Positions 44,648 to 53,304 of a DNA stretch of 64,000 nt are shown one piece after another. The notes under the pieces were generated by a model. The model was given only the letters and a program-made list of their open reading frames with translations. It made no database searches and was not told where the DNA came from. The stretch is from Pontibacter deserti. Lineage in GTDB: Bacteria; Bacteroidota; Bacteroidia; Cytophagales; Hymenobacteraceae. The position numbers were made by a program, and so were the translations under genes. Every line of letters starts with the position of its first letter. The first letter of the stretch is position 1. The DNA lies in the NCBI RefSeq assembly GCF_023630255.1, contig NZ_JALPRS010000001.1, positions 682,001 through 746,000 of the forward strand. Reading direction: 5' to 3'.

Positions 44648-44735
44648 TTTAAAAAATACTTCAAAATATTTTCTGTTTCGGGCAACGGTTTTAAAACCAA
44701 GCTGGTCTTCTTAGTAAGTAAACCAAAATAAACCT

Positions 44736-45623
44736 ATGAAAGTAAATCAGCTTTTGCTTATGGCAGGTGTAGGCCTGTCTGTCTTCTTAACATCCTGTGA
44801 TAAAGAAGATGTATTACCGGTTATTGATACGCCTCCGGCCACAGGAACGCCAGGAGGCGGAACAGGATCAGGAACGCCACCGGCTACGCCTCCTGCTACA
44901 CCACCGGTTACTCCAACACCACCGCCAACAAGCCCAACTACACCGCCAGTAACAACGCCTCCTGCACCCGTTACTGCAAGCAGCTTGCTAAAGCAATTGG
45001 GAAGCAGGCAATTTAAGTACGATGCCCAGAACAGGCTGGTAGAAGTAGCTTACCTGCAGCAGGAATATCTTGGCTTTAAAGTAGTGTATGAAGGCGACAG
45101 ACCAGTGCGGTTAAATAAAAATACAGGTGGCTGGGTAATTTATACTTACGAAGGCGATAAGGTAGTGGAAGCAACGTCATATTACGGCGAGGGACTGGTG
45201 AATTACTGGTACAAGTTTGAATACAGTGGAAATTTGCTTGTAAAGAAAACTTCTATAAGCTACGCCCGCTCCGATGAAGGGCAATTAGGAGTTGCAACGT
45301 ATAAGTACGATGCAAACGGTAATATTATAGAGTATGCAGTGCGCTGGTCTACTAACAGCCAGGAAGCTAATCTGAGTAATCCTTCTTACATAAGATGGGG
45401 CAGTTATGACAGCCAGCCAAACCCGGAGCCATATATAAGCGATGGCATTTATTTACCTGGCGTGAAGTGGTCTGTAAACAATCCAGGTTACAGAGATCCG
45501 GGTTATGGCAAAGAAATCTTTAGCTACATCAGGCATGATTCCGGAATGCCGATGAAGCGCTATACTAAACTGGAGGCATATCCGCATGTGCAGCCATCTA
45601 CTGATGAATATAGTTACTATTAA
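44736..45623 (+). CDS. Lipoprotein with Pro/Thr-rich stalk and repeat-containing C-terminus
   Basis: 295 residues. The signal peptide ends in FLTSC, with the lipidated Cys at about residue 21. Residues about 35-78 are a Gly/Pro/Thr linker (TPPATGTPGG, PPATPPATPPVTPTPPPTS). The rest carries Tyr-rich beta repeats of the YDA.N.L/YEGDKV/YKYDANGNI type, reminiscent of RHS/YD elements, which are usually surface or wall associated. Here there are only three or so, so this is not a toxin-delivery RHS protein. It is a single gene with a terminator. Confidence 0.75.
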   Translation: MKVNQLLLMAGVGLSVFLTSCDKEDVLPVIDTPPATGTPGGGTGSGTPPATPPATPPVTPTPPPTSPTTPPVTTPPAPVTASSLLKQLGSRQFKYDAQNRLVEVAYLQQEYLGFKVVYEGDRPVRLNKNTGGWVIYTYEGDKVVEATSYYGEGLVNYWYKFEYSGNLLVKKTSISYARSDEGQLGVATYKYDANGNIIEYAVRWSTNSQEANLSNPSYIRWGSYDSQPNPEPYISDGIYLPGVKWSVNNPGYRDPGYGKEIFSYIRHDSGMPMKRYTKLEAYPHVQPSTDEYSYY

Positions 45624-45646
45624 AAAGGCAGCAAATCCTTAAAGCT

Positions 45647-45690
45647 AAAAGCTCACTTTTCTAAACCTGGGGAAGTGAGCTTTTTTGTTT
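45647..45690 (+). terminator. Terminator after Pro/Thr-rich lipoprotein
   Basis: AAAAGCTCACTT (45647-45658) pairs with AAGTGAGCTTTT (45673-45684), followed by TTGTTT. Loop of 14 that may pair further (TC/GG). Confidence 0.82.
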
Positions 45691-45841
45691 GTAAATGCTT
45701 GATTCCGAGATTTATGTTGAGTGTATTTGAATAAGTGTTACTAACTTTATTTATATACTATTCGTTCATAGTGCTATGTAAATATTTTGCTTACAGCCTA
45801 CAGTAAAATCAACTTATTCTATCAACTATAACTTTAAAACT

Positions 45842-46261
45842 ATGGACGGATTTTTAGGAAGATACAGCCCGCATTTATATGCCATATTGCGTATTGTGGC
45901 AGGACTTATGTTTGCCATGCACGGTTCTCAGAAGTTGTTTGGCTGGCCGGGCGATGGTAATACTGTAGAACTTGCGTCGCTTTACGGTCTGGCAGGTATT
46001 ATCGAATTGGTAGGTGGCCTGATGATCGCTTTCGGATTTCTTACCGATTGGGCAGCATTTATTTGCAGTGGTGAAATGGCTGTCGCTTTCTTTATGGCCC
46101 ATTTCCCTCAGGGGCCAATCCCGCTCCTAAACCAGGGCGAGCTTGCCGTGTTGTACTGCTTTCTTTTTCTATATATGGCTGCCCGAGGTTCCGGTATCTG
46201 GAGTGTAGATTCCTTGTGGCGCAGAAGGCCGGTTACAACAACTGGTCACCGATTTGCTTAG
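45842..46261 (+). CDS. DoxX family membrane protein
   Basis: 139 residues with four hydrophobic helices. The beginning LYAILRIVAGLMFAMHGSQKLFGWPG is the DoxX signature, and GLAGIIELVGGLMIAFGFLT carries the family's second helix. DoxX proteins are small inner-membrane proteins sometimes tied to thiosulfate or redox stress; a precise role is not known here. A polar C-terminal tail (SVDSLWRRRP) follows the last helix. It precedes an aldo/keto reductase gene by about 100 bases on the same strand, so the two may be co-transcribed. Confidence 0.9.
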   Translation: MDGFLGRYSPHLYAILRIVAGLMFAMHGSQKLFGWPGDGNTVELASLYGLAGIIELVGGLMIAFGFLTDWAAFICSGEMAVAFFMAHFPQGPIPLLNQGELAVLYCFLFLYMAARGSGIWSVDSLWRRRPVTTTGHRFA

Positions 46262-46359
46262 CTAGGGCAGCTCTTTAGCTACATTACTGGCTTATTCTTT
46301 AACATGCGCAGGTTACTGCCGTACAATCAGACTTTATTCAAGTGCAAACAAACTTAAGT

Positions 46360-47226
46360 ATGGCAGAAACAACTTCGTTCAAGAAAACATTTACAATTGG
46401 TAACGACCTGGAAGTAAACCGTATGGGCTTTGGGGCTATGCGCATAACCGGCGAAGGCATCTGGGGGCCACCTAAAGACAGGGATGAAGCGATCAGGGTA
46501 TTGCAAAGAACAGTCGAGCTAGGTATTAATTTCATCGATACGGCCGATAGCTATGGCCCCAATGTATCGGAAGAGCTTATTGCAGAAGCATTGTACCCTT
46601 ACCCAAAAGATTTAGTCATTGCTACTAAAGGAGGCCTGACCAGAACTGGTCCTAACGTATGGCCTATTAATGCGCATCCGGATTATCTGCAGAGGGCATT
46701 GGAGGGCAGCCTTAAACGTTTAAAGCAAGACAGGATTGATCTGTACCAGTTGCACCGCGTAGATCCGGAAGTACCGTACGAACAAACCCTGGAGTTTCTG
46801 CAACGGGTACAGGAAGAAGGCTTGGTTAAGCACATAGGTTTGTCTGAAGTAACGATAGAGCAGATACAAAAAGCGCAGGAATATTTTGAAGTGGTTTCGG
46901 TGCAGAATAAGTATAGCGTAGACTTCAGAAAGTGGGAGGAAGAACTGGATTTTTGCCGAGAACAGAACATCGCTTTTATACCATGGAACCCGATTAATGC
47001 TGGTAATGTGGGTGCCCTGGATACATTACAGCAGGTAGCTCAGAAGTATGAGGCCACTGCCCACCAGATAGCCCTGAGCTGGCTGTTGCACCATGCCTCT
47101 AACATCCTGCTCATACCTGGTACATCAAAAGTGAAACACTTGGAAGAGAATTACAAAGCTGCAGATATTGCCTTATCAGAAGAAGACATCCAGACGTTGA
47201 ATACTATTAAGCAATCAGAGAAATAA
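46360..47226 (+). CDS. Aldo/keto reductase
   Basis: 288 residues of the AKR (beta/alpha)8 family. Motifs are VNRMGFGAMRITG, GINFIDTADSYGPNVSEELIAEAL (catalytic Asp and Tyr), IATKGG with the catalytic Lys, IDLYQLHRVDP (catalytic His) and the C-terminal IPGTSKVKHLEENYKA for NADPH 2'-phosphate. I prefer the ATG at 46360 over the GTG six codons earlier. It reduces aldehydes or ketones; the substrate is unknown. It ends 23 bases before a terminator. Confidence 0.92.
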   Translation: MAETTSFKKTFTIGNDLEVNRMGFGAMRITGEGIWGPPKDRDEAIRVLQRTVELGINFIDTADSYGPNVSEELIAEALYPYPKDLVIATKGGLTRTGPNVWPINAHPDYLQRALEGSLKRLKQDRIDLYQLHRVDPEVPYEQTLEFLQRVQEEGLVKHIGLSEVTIEQIQKAQEYFEVVSVQNKYSVDFRKWEEELDFCREQNIAFIPWNPINAGNVGALDTLQQVAQKYEATAHQIALSWLLHHASNILLIPGTSKVKHLEENYKAADIALSEEDIQTLNTIKQSEK

Positions 47227-47249
47227 AGATTTAAACATCAACTTATATG

Positions 47250-47284
47250 AACCATCCTGTTAAGAGCAGGATGGTTTTTTTATA
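47250..47284 (+). terminator. Terminator after aldo/keto reductase
   Basis: AACCATCCTG (47250-47259) pairs perfectly with CAGGATGGTT (47267-47276), then a run of T. Confidence 0.9.
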
Positions 47285-47360
47285 TAAATAACTTTATTTT
47301 TTATTTTTTTAATCAAATAAGAGGATTAGCTATATTGCATAGTAAATTAACTATATAGCT

Positions 47361-47975
47361 ATGAGCAAATTTAAACTATTAATGATCTGGTGCCTGGTTC
47401 TAGGCATGCTGACTTCCTGTAGCAAAGATGAAGAAGGTGCTACCCCAAACACGGCAGAAGATTACTGGCCTACCACAGCAGGCTCTACTTGGAACTATGG
47501 CGGAATGTCGCCTTATACAGCGCGGGTAACAGGTAACACAAAAGACTTTGAGGGCAAAACCTATCGTGAGTTCGAAACTCAACAAGGGAATACAATAAAC
47601 AAATCTTATCTGTTAAAAGATAAAGATGGTGTTTACAAAGCTATAGGCTTTATGCCTAACACTGGTGAAGTTGAGATCACATTTCTTAAACCAGAGAGTG
47701 CTGTGGGTAAGCCATGGGTACAATCGTTTACTATGAATGGTGTGCTTACAACCATCACCATGTCAATAGAGCAGAAAGACATAACTAAAACGGTTGAGAA
47801 TAAAATATATGATAATGTCGTAAACGTAAAAGCAGTTTATACTTACTCCTATATGGGCCAGGATCTGGGAATAGAGTTTGTGGTAAACTATTACTTTGCA
47901 AAGGGAATTGGGCTTATACTTACCGACTTGGGTGAAGAAGGTTCTATACCATTGCTTTCTTACGATATAAAATAA
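47361..47975 (+). CDS. Hypothetical lipoprotein
   Basis: 204 residues with a lipoprotein signal peptide; the lipobox MLTSC puts Cys at about residue 20. The mature part begins DYWPTTAGSTWNYGGM, a motif common in Bacteroidota lipoproteins of unknown function that contain a beta-sandwich. It carries repeated aromatic/polar strands (VVNVKAVYTYSYMGQDLGIEFVVNYYFAKGIG). It is probably attached to the outer membrane. It stands alone, and the stem-loop downstream is shared with the convergent NmrA-type gene. Confidence 0.75.
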   Translation: MSKFKLLMIWCLVLGMLTSCSKDEEGATPNTAEDYWPTTAGSTWNYGGMSPYTARVTGNTKDFEGKTYREFETQQGNTINKSYLLKDKDGVYKAIGFMPNTGEVEITFLKPESAVGKPWVQSFTMNGVLTTITMSIEQKDITKTVENKIYDNVVNVKAVYTYSYMGQDLGIEFVVNYYFAKGIGLILTDLGEEGSIPLLSYDIK

Positions 47976-48023
47976 TACAAGGTAATTTTCGATAAGCCAA
48001 CTACATCACTTAGTGATTTATAA

Positions 48024-48054
48024 CTTCAGCCTGGCTACTATAGCCAGGCTGAAG
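48024..48054. terminator. Terminator between convergent lipoprotein and NmrA-type genes
   Basis: CTTCAGCCTGGCTA (48024-48037) is an exact reverse complement of TAGCCAGGCTGAAG (48041-48054), a 14-bp stem with a 3-base loop. No long T run, so strength is uncertain. Confidence 0.72.
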
Positions 48055-48085
48055 CTTTACCAACTAACTTGTTCAGGTATAAACA

Positions 48086-48955
48086 TCAGGCCATTACCAC
48101 CCATTTTTGAGCGGTTTCAATAGCAAAGTCTTCAAATCGCCGTGGGGCATGGCCTAGAACTTTAGTAAGCCGTTCTATATCTTCAGACGTAGCTTTTAAG
48201 CCATAATTCTGGAAGAATTCATACATCAACCGGAAGTCAAACACCATCCAGGATGGCAAATATTGCAAAGACTGCTGCTCCCAGGCATCCATGTCATCGC
48301 CTCCATATTTTATAGTTGTACCTAGGGCTTTACTCCATACTTCGGCTGTATGCTGACCCGTCTGTACTTCAGGCCCCACCAGGTTATATGTTTCTCCTTC
48401 ATGGCCACTGGTGGTCAGGGCTATCACGGCTGCTTCTGCTATATCACGGACATCTACACGAGAGATACCGGTATTGCCGATGGGCTGCGGGTAAATGCCA
48501 TACTTCAGCATAGCATCTTTGTACCAGTAATCATTCTGATAGAAGTTGTTTGGACGCAGCAGTGTATACTCCATGCCTGATGCTTTAATGGCTTCTTCTA
48601 TCGGAAGCTTGGCGCCAAAGTGCGGCAGGTACACCGCTTTTTCATAATCATGCACCGACATATAAACAAAACGCTTCACGTGAGCCATTCGGGCACCGTT
48701 AACCGCAAACAGCCCCTCACTTGTTTCAGTGGTACTGACCGGGTTAACCATAAAAACACCCTCTATGTCATTAAATACAGATCGCACCGTTTTGGGATCA
48801 AGAATGTCACCAACAACCGGCTCAACACCTGGTGGTAAGGTCTCCGCTTTTTCAGCACTACGGGTTAGCACCCTTACATGCACATCACGAGCCAGCAGCT
48901 CTTTAACAGCCTGAGATCCTACTGTTCCTGTTCCACCTATTACAAGGACTTTCAT
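48086..48955 (-). CDS. NmrA-like NAD(P)-binding protein (atypical SDR)
   Basis: 289 residues. The cofactor motif GGTGTVG (VLVIGGTGTVGSQAVKEL) at the N-terminus and VLTRS..KAETLPPGVEPVVGDI show an NmrA/NAD(P)H-binding family fold. The SDR catalytic Tyr-Lys pair is not evident, as is usual in this branch, so it may be a redox sensor or a reductase such as a quinone or isoflavone type. I start at MKVLVIGG (48955) rather than three codons earlier. It is followed by nothing in the same orientation for 1 kb. Confidence 0.85.
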   Translation of the reverse strand: MKVLVIGGTGTVGSQAVKELLARDVHVRVLTRSAEKAETLPPGVEPVVGDILDPKTVRSVFNDIEGVFMVNPVSTTETSEGLFAVNGARMAHVKRFVYMSVHDYEKAVYLPHFGAKLPIEEAIKASGMEYTLLRPNNFYQNDYWYKDAMLKYGIYPQPIGNTGISRVDVRDIAEAAVIALTTSGHEGETYNLVGPEVQTGQHTAEVWSKALGTTIKYGGDDMDAWEQQSLQYLPSWMVFDFRLMYEFFQNYGLKATSEDIERLTKVLGHAPRRFEDFAIETAQKWVVMA

Positions 48956-49489
48956 AATAAACAAACTATCAGTAATGATAAAGTAAAAGCTGAGAGGGAC
49001 ACCTGCTTATGGGCAGGTAAGTAAACCTGGAGGCATAAACTATAACAGGTTGTGCCTATTATAACCCCTTTAAATAGTCAAAAGTATAAGTTTGCCTTTA
49101 AATATTTATATACGGAATTAATTGTTTTATTGTGTGCCTTTTAAGACATAGTGTGCTTTTAACTGGTAAACAAGCTTATGGATAGAGCAGGTAGAACAGC
49201 TGAGTAAGTAAAAGGTACAGGATGTGAAGTATAAATTGAGCTAGTTAAACTACCAAAGTACACCGTTTTTCAGGTACTGTGTTCTTATCAATATATCTTT
49301 CATTATCGCTAAAAATTGGATTATCTAAATATTTAGCTATGTATTTATTGTCCTTTTTTGTGAAACCTTGATATTGTAATAGAGTACTTAATGTAATATA
49401 ATTCTGAACAGTCGGGTTTTGAACTGACTGAAACAGGATCTGAAATGCAATTTATTTTGCTATGTCTCACATTAACTGAAAACAAACTT
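48956..49489. other. Gene-free divergent intergenic region
   Basis: 534 bases between the divergent NmrA-type and alcohol dehydrogenase genes. It is AT-rich, especially about 49310-49400. I see no convincing small gene, RNA or hairpin; a frame open from 49445 is probably the untranslated leader of the dehydrogenase. Confidence 0.5.
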
Positions 49490-50644
49490 ATGCTGGCAAT
49501 GAATTACCGGGGCCCGAAACGGGTCCGTATCGACCACAAGCCCATGCCTGAGATACTGCACCCCGAGGATGCTATCGTTCGGGTTACACGTTCCTGCATC
49601 TGCGGTTCTGATCTGCATCTTTATAATGGCAACGTTCCTGATACACGCGTGGGCATGACCTTCGGGCATGAGTTTACCGGTGAAGTAGTTGAGATCGGCT
49701 CTGAGGTTACTAAACTGAAAGTAGGCGATAATGTGTTGGTGCCATTCAACATTTCCTGCGGGCGTTGCGCCTTCTGTAAGCAGGAATTATATGGCAACTG
49801 TCATGAATCTAACCCACAGGCAACAGCAGTAGGAGGTATTTTCGGTTATTCGCATACTGCCGGTGGCTACAATGGCGGACAGGCAGAGTATGTTCGTGTA
49901 CCGTATGCCAATGTTGGGCCAACCATCATTCCGGAAGGTATGGACCTTGATGATGCGGTATTGCTGACAGACGTGGTACCAACAGGTTACCAGGCAGCCG
50001 AAATGGGTGGTATACAGCCCGGAGATACGGTAATGGTATTCGGAGCTGGCCCGGTAGGTATTATGGCTGCCAAATGCTCCTGGCTGTTTGGTGCTGGCCG
50101 TGTAATTATTATCGATGAGATTGATTACCGCCTAGAGTTTGCCAGGAACTATGCTCAGTGCGAAGCTTACAATTATAAAGAGATAGGGGACCTGGCTGTG
50201 TTTGCCAAGAAAACCACAGACTCATTAGGGGCTGACGTATGTATCGATGCCGTAGGTGCGGAAGCAACCGGAAACGCAATGCAAACTATAACCGGCAGAA
50301 AGTTGCTGCTGCAGGCAGGCTCGGCTACAGCGTTACATTGGGCCATTAACTGTGTTAAAAAGGGTGGTATTGTTTCGATAGTTGGTGTTTACGGACCTAC
50401 TGATAACCTGGTGCCAATTGGTAATGTGGTAAATAAAGGTATAACCATACGCGCAAACCAGGCATCGGTAAAACGCCTGCTTCCTAGGCTTATTGATCAC
50501 GTAATGAACGGTGTTATTAATCCGAAAGAGCTTATCACACATCGCATTCCGCTGGAAGAAGTAGCCGATGGCTATCGCTTGTTCTCTGCCAAGCTGGATA
50601 ATTGTATCAAACCGGTTCTTATTCCGCCATCAGCCAGAATTTAA
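49490..50644 (+). CDS. Zinc-dependent alcohol dehydrogenase (formaldehyde-dehydrogenase-like)
   Basis: 384 residues of the medium-chain dehydrogenase family. Catalytic zinc site: CGSDLHLYNG (Cys) and GHEFTGEVVEIG (His-Glu). The structural-zinc cluster is CGRCAFCKQELYGNC (four Cys). The cofactor motif is GAGPVGIMAA and the acidic residue after strand 2 is IIDEIDYR, favouring NAD. The pattern, with its long insert, resembles glutathione-independent formaldehyde or threonine-type dehydrogenases in the GroES-like group. Start at MLAMNYRGPKRVRID (49490). The gene ends 11 bases before the next one. Confidence 0.9.
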   Translation: MLAMNYRGPKRVRIDHKPMPEILHPEDAIVRVTRSCICGSDLHLYNGNVPDTRVGMTFGHEFTGEVVEIGSEVTKLKVGDNVLVPFNISCGRCAFCKQELYGNCHESNPQATAVGGIFGYSHTAGGYNGGQAEYVRVPYANVGPTIIPEGMDLDDAVLLTDVVPTGYQAAEMGGIQPGDTVMVFGAGPVGIMAAKCSWLFGAGRVIIIDEIDYRLEFARNYAQCEAYNYKEIGDLAVFAKKTTDSLGADVCIDAVGAEATGNAMQTITGRKLLLQAGSATALHWAINCVKKGGIVSIVGVYGPTDNLVPIGNVVNKGITIRANQASVKRLLPRLIDHVMNGVINPKELITHRIPLEEVADGYRLFSAKLDNCIKPVLIPPSARI

Positions 50645-50655
50645 CTTATACTATC

Positions 50656-51174
50656 ATGGAAGATAACAGACCATTCGAAAATAAAAGAGGGGGAGACCAC
50701 TCTCATATAAAAGGTTGGGGTATAGATGCGGATCCGAAAAATGATCCTACATACCCAATGAAGCGACGTACCAATGAAGAACATAAAGGCTATACCTGGG
50801 AAAGGCCAACGCAGCAACCCATTAATACTGAAATACTGCATTCTATTGAGCGGCCTAACGTAACAGCTGTGTTTGGTACATCCGTACCCTTAAGCGGATT
50901 AAGCGGTATGATACGGCGCATGGCCTTTAAGAATAGCGAAAACGAGTATAGCCACTGGTTACCGCTTATTTTGGCAGACCGTGTAAATGTTGTGGAAGGT
51001 ATAATTGAAGATTTGACGCATGGTAAGTTCCCGAACATTTTTGTGGAAAAAGGCTACAAAGCTGAGTGGAAGCACGATAAGATGGGGCTGTTTGCAAAGT
51101 TTGCCATAGCAGCTGCCATTACCGCAGGCGCTGTAATGCTGCTTACCCGCAAAAACGAAGACGACGATTATTAA
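50656..51174 (+). CDS. Hypothetical protein with C-terminal membrane helix, linked to the dehydrogenase
   Basis: 172 residues from MEDNRPFENKRGG. The N-terminal half is polar and proline-containing (GWGIDADPKNDPTYPMKRR), the middle is a small alpha-helical domain (GLSGMIRRMAFKNSENEYSHWLPLILADRVNVVEGIIED), and a C-terminal helix (FAKFAIAAAITAGAVMLLT, about 143-162) precedes a short charged tail. The gene follows the alcohol dehydrogenase by 11 bases, so they are co-transcribed. I do not recognise a named family. Confidence 0.75.
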   Translation: MEDNRPFENKRGGDHSHIKGWGIDADPKNDPTYPMKRRTNEEHKGYTWERPTQQPINTEILHSIERPNVTAVFGTSVPLSGLSGMIRRMAFKNSENEYSHWLPLILADRVNVVEGIIEDLTHGKFPNIFVEKGYKAEWKHDKMGLFAKFAIAAAITAGAVMLLTRKNEDDDY

Positions 51175-51190
51175 ACTTAATTATCAGGCA

Positions 51191-51222
51191 GAAAAGGCAG
51201 CTACTAAACCAGCTGCCTTTTC
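51191..51222 (+). terminator. Terminator of the dehydrogenase operon
   Basis: GAAAAGGCAGCT (51191-51202) pairs perfectly with AGCTGCCTTTTC (51211-51222), with a TTTT tract following. Confidence 0.88.
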
Positions 51223-51319
51223 TTTTGAGTTAACATATAACTTAAACAAGACAAGTATAACTACTATATATTGTTGAGTACGTAAAAGTATAATCCTTCA
51301 ACTTTATACTTAGCACTTT

Positions 51320-51580
51320 ATGAAATATGCACTAATTCTACATTCCGAATTTCATCATCCCAACTTCTGGGTTTGTTTCGCACTTGCAAATACGATGGAG
51401 AGCCTTCAGAAAAACCTTTGTTATGATCCTACAGTGCAGCTTATGCTTCACAAAGGTTTTTACAAAGGTAATCCGGTTAGTGAAATTAAGTTACCCAGCT
51501 GTGGCTCCGGTAGTTTTGCCAATTTTATAGTTTGTGAGCTGGAAGCTCCGAAAGGTATGGATATAAGGTTCGAATTGTAA
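51320..51580 (+). CDS. Small hypothetical protein
   Basis: 86 residues starting MKYALILHSEFHHPNFWVCFALANTMESL. Mixed polar and aromatic composition with three cysteines (residues about 19, 34 and 61) and no signal or membrane segment. I do not recognise it. The ATG has no very strong ribosome-binding site nearby. It lies 61 bases before the DUF6717-like gene and might be co-transcribed. Coding status is moderately likely because codon use and amino acid composition look normal. Confidence 0.5.
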   Translation: MKYALILHSEFHHPNFWVCFALANTMESLQKNLCYDPTVQLMLHKGFYKGNPVSEIKLPSCGSGSFANFIVCELEAPKGMDIRFEL

Positions 51581-51641
51581 ATACAGTTTATACTTACAGC
51601 AGGAAATAGAACTTAGCAAAGCACCAGCTTGTTTTAGCTGC

Positions 51642-52043
51642 ATGTTACTATTACTATCTGTTATACTTGCTGTTACACTAATGCCGGGATCGCAAAAAGC
51701 GCCTTCTGACAAAGCTATATTTACTTTTTACAAAGAACCCCACGGTACCTGGTATATCGATCTGCCGGATTACCCTGGACCTAAAGGCGACCTGGCTATG
51801 GTAGCCGGAGCCGACGATATGCTGGATTACCTGGCAAGAGGGGAGAAACGTGTTAAAGTAGAGATGAGTGAGGCACCTTTTAACGGAGCCCTTGAAATGG
51901 TACGGGTGAAAAAGGATGAACCGGGAAGCGGGGCCTACTATAAACCGGTAAACCATCACATCCAGTCTGTATGGCTCTGCGATGTTACTCTTTATGCGTT
52001 AGGTAAGTTTCCGGAGAAAATATACTTCCGGGCGGTGGAGTAG
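51642..52043 (+). CDS. DUF6717-like small exported or membrane protein
   Basis: 133 residues. The N-terminus (MLLLLSVILAVTLMPGSQ) is a hydrophobic leader. The domain pattern TFYKEPHGTWYIDLPDYPGPKGDLAMVAGADDMLDYLARG, rich in aromatic and Gly-Asp turns, resembles the DUF6717 family; I am not sure of this. The Met used is at 51642. It ends 11 bases before the convergent AI-2E gene. Function unknown. Confidence 0.6.
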   Translation: MLLLLSVILAVTLMPGSQKAPSDKAIFTFYKEPHGTWYIDLPDYPGPKGDLAMVAGADDMLDYLARGEKRVKVEMSEAPFNGALEMVRVKKDEPGSGAYYKPVNHHIQSVWLCDVTLYALGKFPEKIYFRAVE

Positions 52044-52054
52044 TGTTTACACTT

Positions 52055-53125
52055 TTACTTCTCCAAAGCTTCCATCTCATCTTCCTCTTTACCTAAAATA
52101 TAGCCATAGGGTGTCAGGTGCGGGATACGATCAACTATAACTTTAAGGCTTGCAAAAATCGGGACAAACAACACCATGCCGGCTACTCCCCATAACAGGT
52201 TACCAAGCAAAATAACCATGATAGTTGCCAACGGATTAAGCTTAACTCGGGAGCCGGTAATGTAAGGCGTAAGCAGGTTTGCTTCTATCAGTTGCAGTAT
52301 CATAAAGAAAACAAGTACCAGTACAGGTTGCCATAAAGAATCTCCGGTAAGCAAGGCAAAAGCAATCGGGAAAGCAATTCCAACAAAAGATCCGAAGTAA
52401 GGCACAATGCGAAGAATAGCTGCTATAAGGGCAAACAGGATAGCATGATCCAGGCCAATCGCCCAGAAGCCTAGTGCATACACTACAGCCAGAATAGAGA
52501 TAACCGTAAGCGTGCCTTTCAGGTAATGGTGGATGATCCTGGACATCCGGGCGAACATTACTTTCGATGCCTTCTGACTGTCAAATAACTGGAGCTGTAC
52601 CAGGAAGTTCTGAATGCGCTGCTGGTAGATCAGAAAAAAGAAAGTATAGGTTAAGATGATAAAAATGAACAGCAGGATAGAGAGTATTTCTATTACGGCA
52701 TCCCGAACACTTTTAAAAATTGCTTTGGCAATATCCGGTTTCTTTTCTTCTATGATCTTTTCCTGCTCTGTTGCCGAGAGTTCAGTGGTTTTATAAACGA
52801 GCCATTGAAGTCTTTTTGTCCGTTCTTCCACTTTCTCTTCCAGCCTCGGCAAGTCTGACTGCAGACTCCTGACCTGGGTGATTACTACTGTAAACAACAC
52901 TATCAGTACAGTCAGTAAAATAAGTATAGAGATAAGGGCAGCTACAGGTTCTTTAAAGTTACGGCGCTGCAAACGCTGAACCATGGGGTAAAGCAACATC
53001 GAAAAAAAGGCAGCAATGGCGACAGGTATAAGAAATGTTTTGCCTAAAAACAGGAGCAGCGAAACCAGCAACATAGCCAACAGGCCTTTAATAAAACTGT
53101 TTAAGTTAATCTGTTTTGTCTCCAT
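52055..53125 (-). CDS. AI-2E family transporter
   Basis: 356 residues from METKQINLNSFIKG, with about eight membrane helices in two groups and a long periplasmic or cytoplasmic stretch between (LPRLEEKVEERTKRLQWLVYK...). The C-terminal motif block (ILRIVPYFGSFVGIAFPIAFALL, NLLTPYITGSRVKLNPLATI, LLGNLLWGVAGMVLFVPI) is the family signature. These are exporters or antiporters; only some move AI-2, others Na+/H+ or peptides. I chose the Met at 53125, seven codons after a possible earlier start, because the hydrophobic domain begins soon after. Single gene; no terminator recognised. Confidence 0.93.
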   Translation of the reverse strand: METKQINLNSFIKGLLAMLLVSLLLFLGKTFLIPVAIAAFFSMLLYPMVQRLQRRNFKEPVAALISILILLTVLIVLFTVVITQVRSLQSDLPRLEEKVEERTKRLQWLVYKTTELSATEQEKIIEEKKPDIAKAIFKSVRDAVIEILSILLFIFIILTYTFFFLIYQQRIQNFLVQLQLFDSQKASKVMFARMSRIIHHYLKGTLTVISILAVVYALGFWAIGLDHAILFALIAAILRIVPYFGSFVGIAFPIAFALLTGDSLWQPVLVLVFFMILQLIEANLLTPYITGSRVKLNPLATIMVILLGNLLWGVAGMVLFVPIFASLKVIVDRIPHLTPYGYILGKEEDEMEALEK

Positions 53126-53304
53126 TGTTGGTGATGAGTAACGCAAATGCTTAAAGGATGTTTTTGGACCTGAGCAGGAGCTTTGCCTATACTTATACTA
53201 TAAAGTATAAATGCATTCGTAATTGGTTTATCAACTGCCAGTTAAGGTATGAGGCATCTGAGGTTATACTTTACTGTATGATCTATACTTTGGTAAATAA
53301 CCTA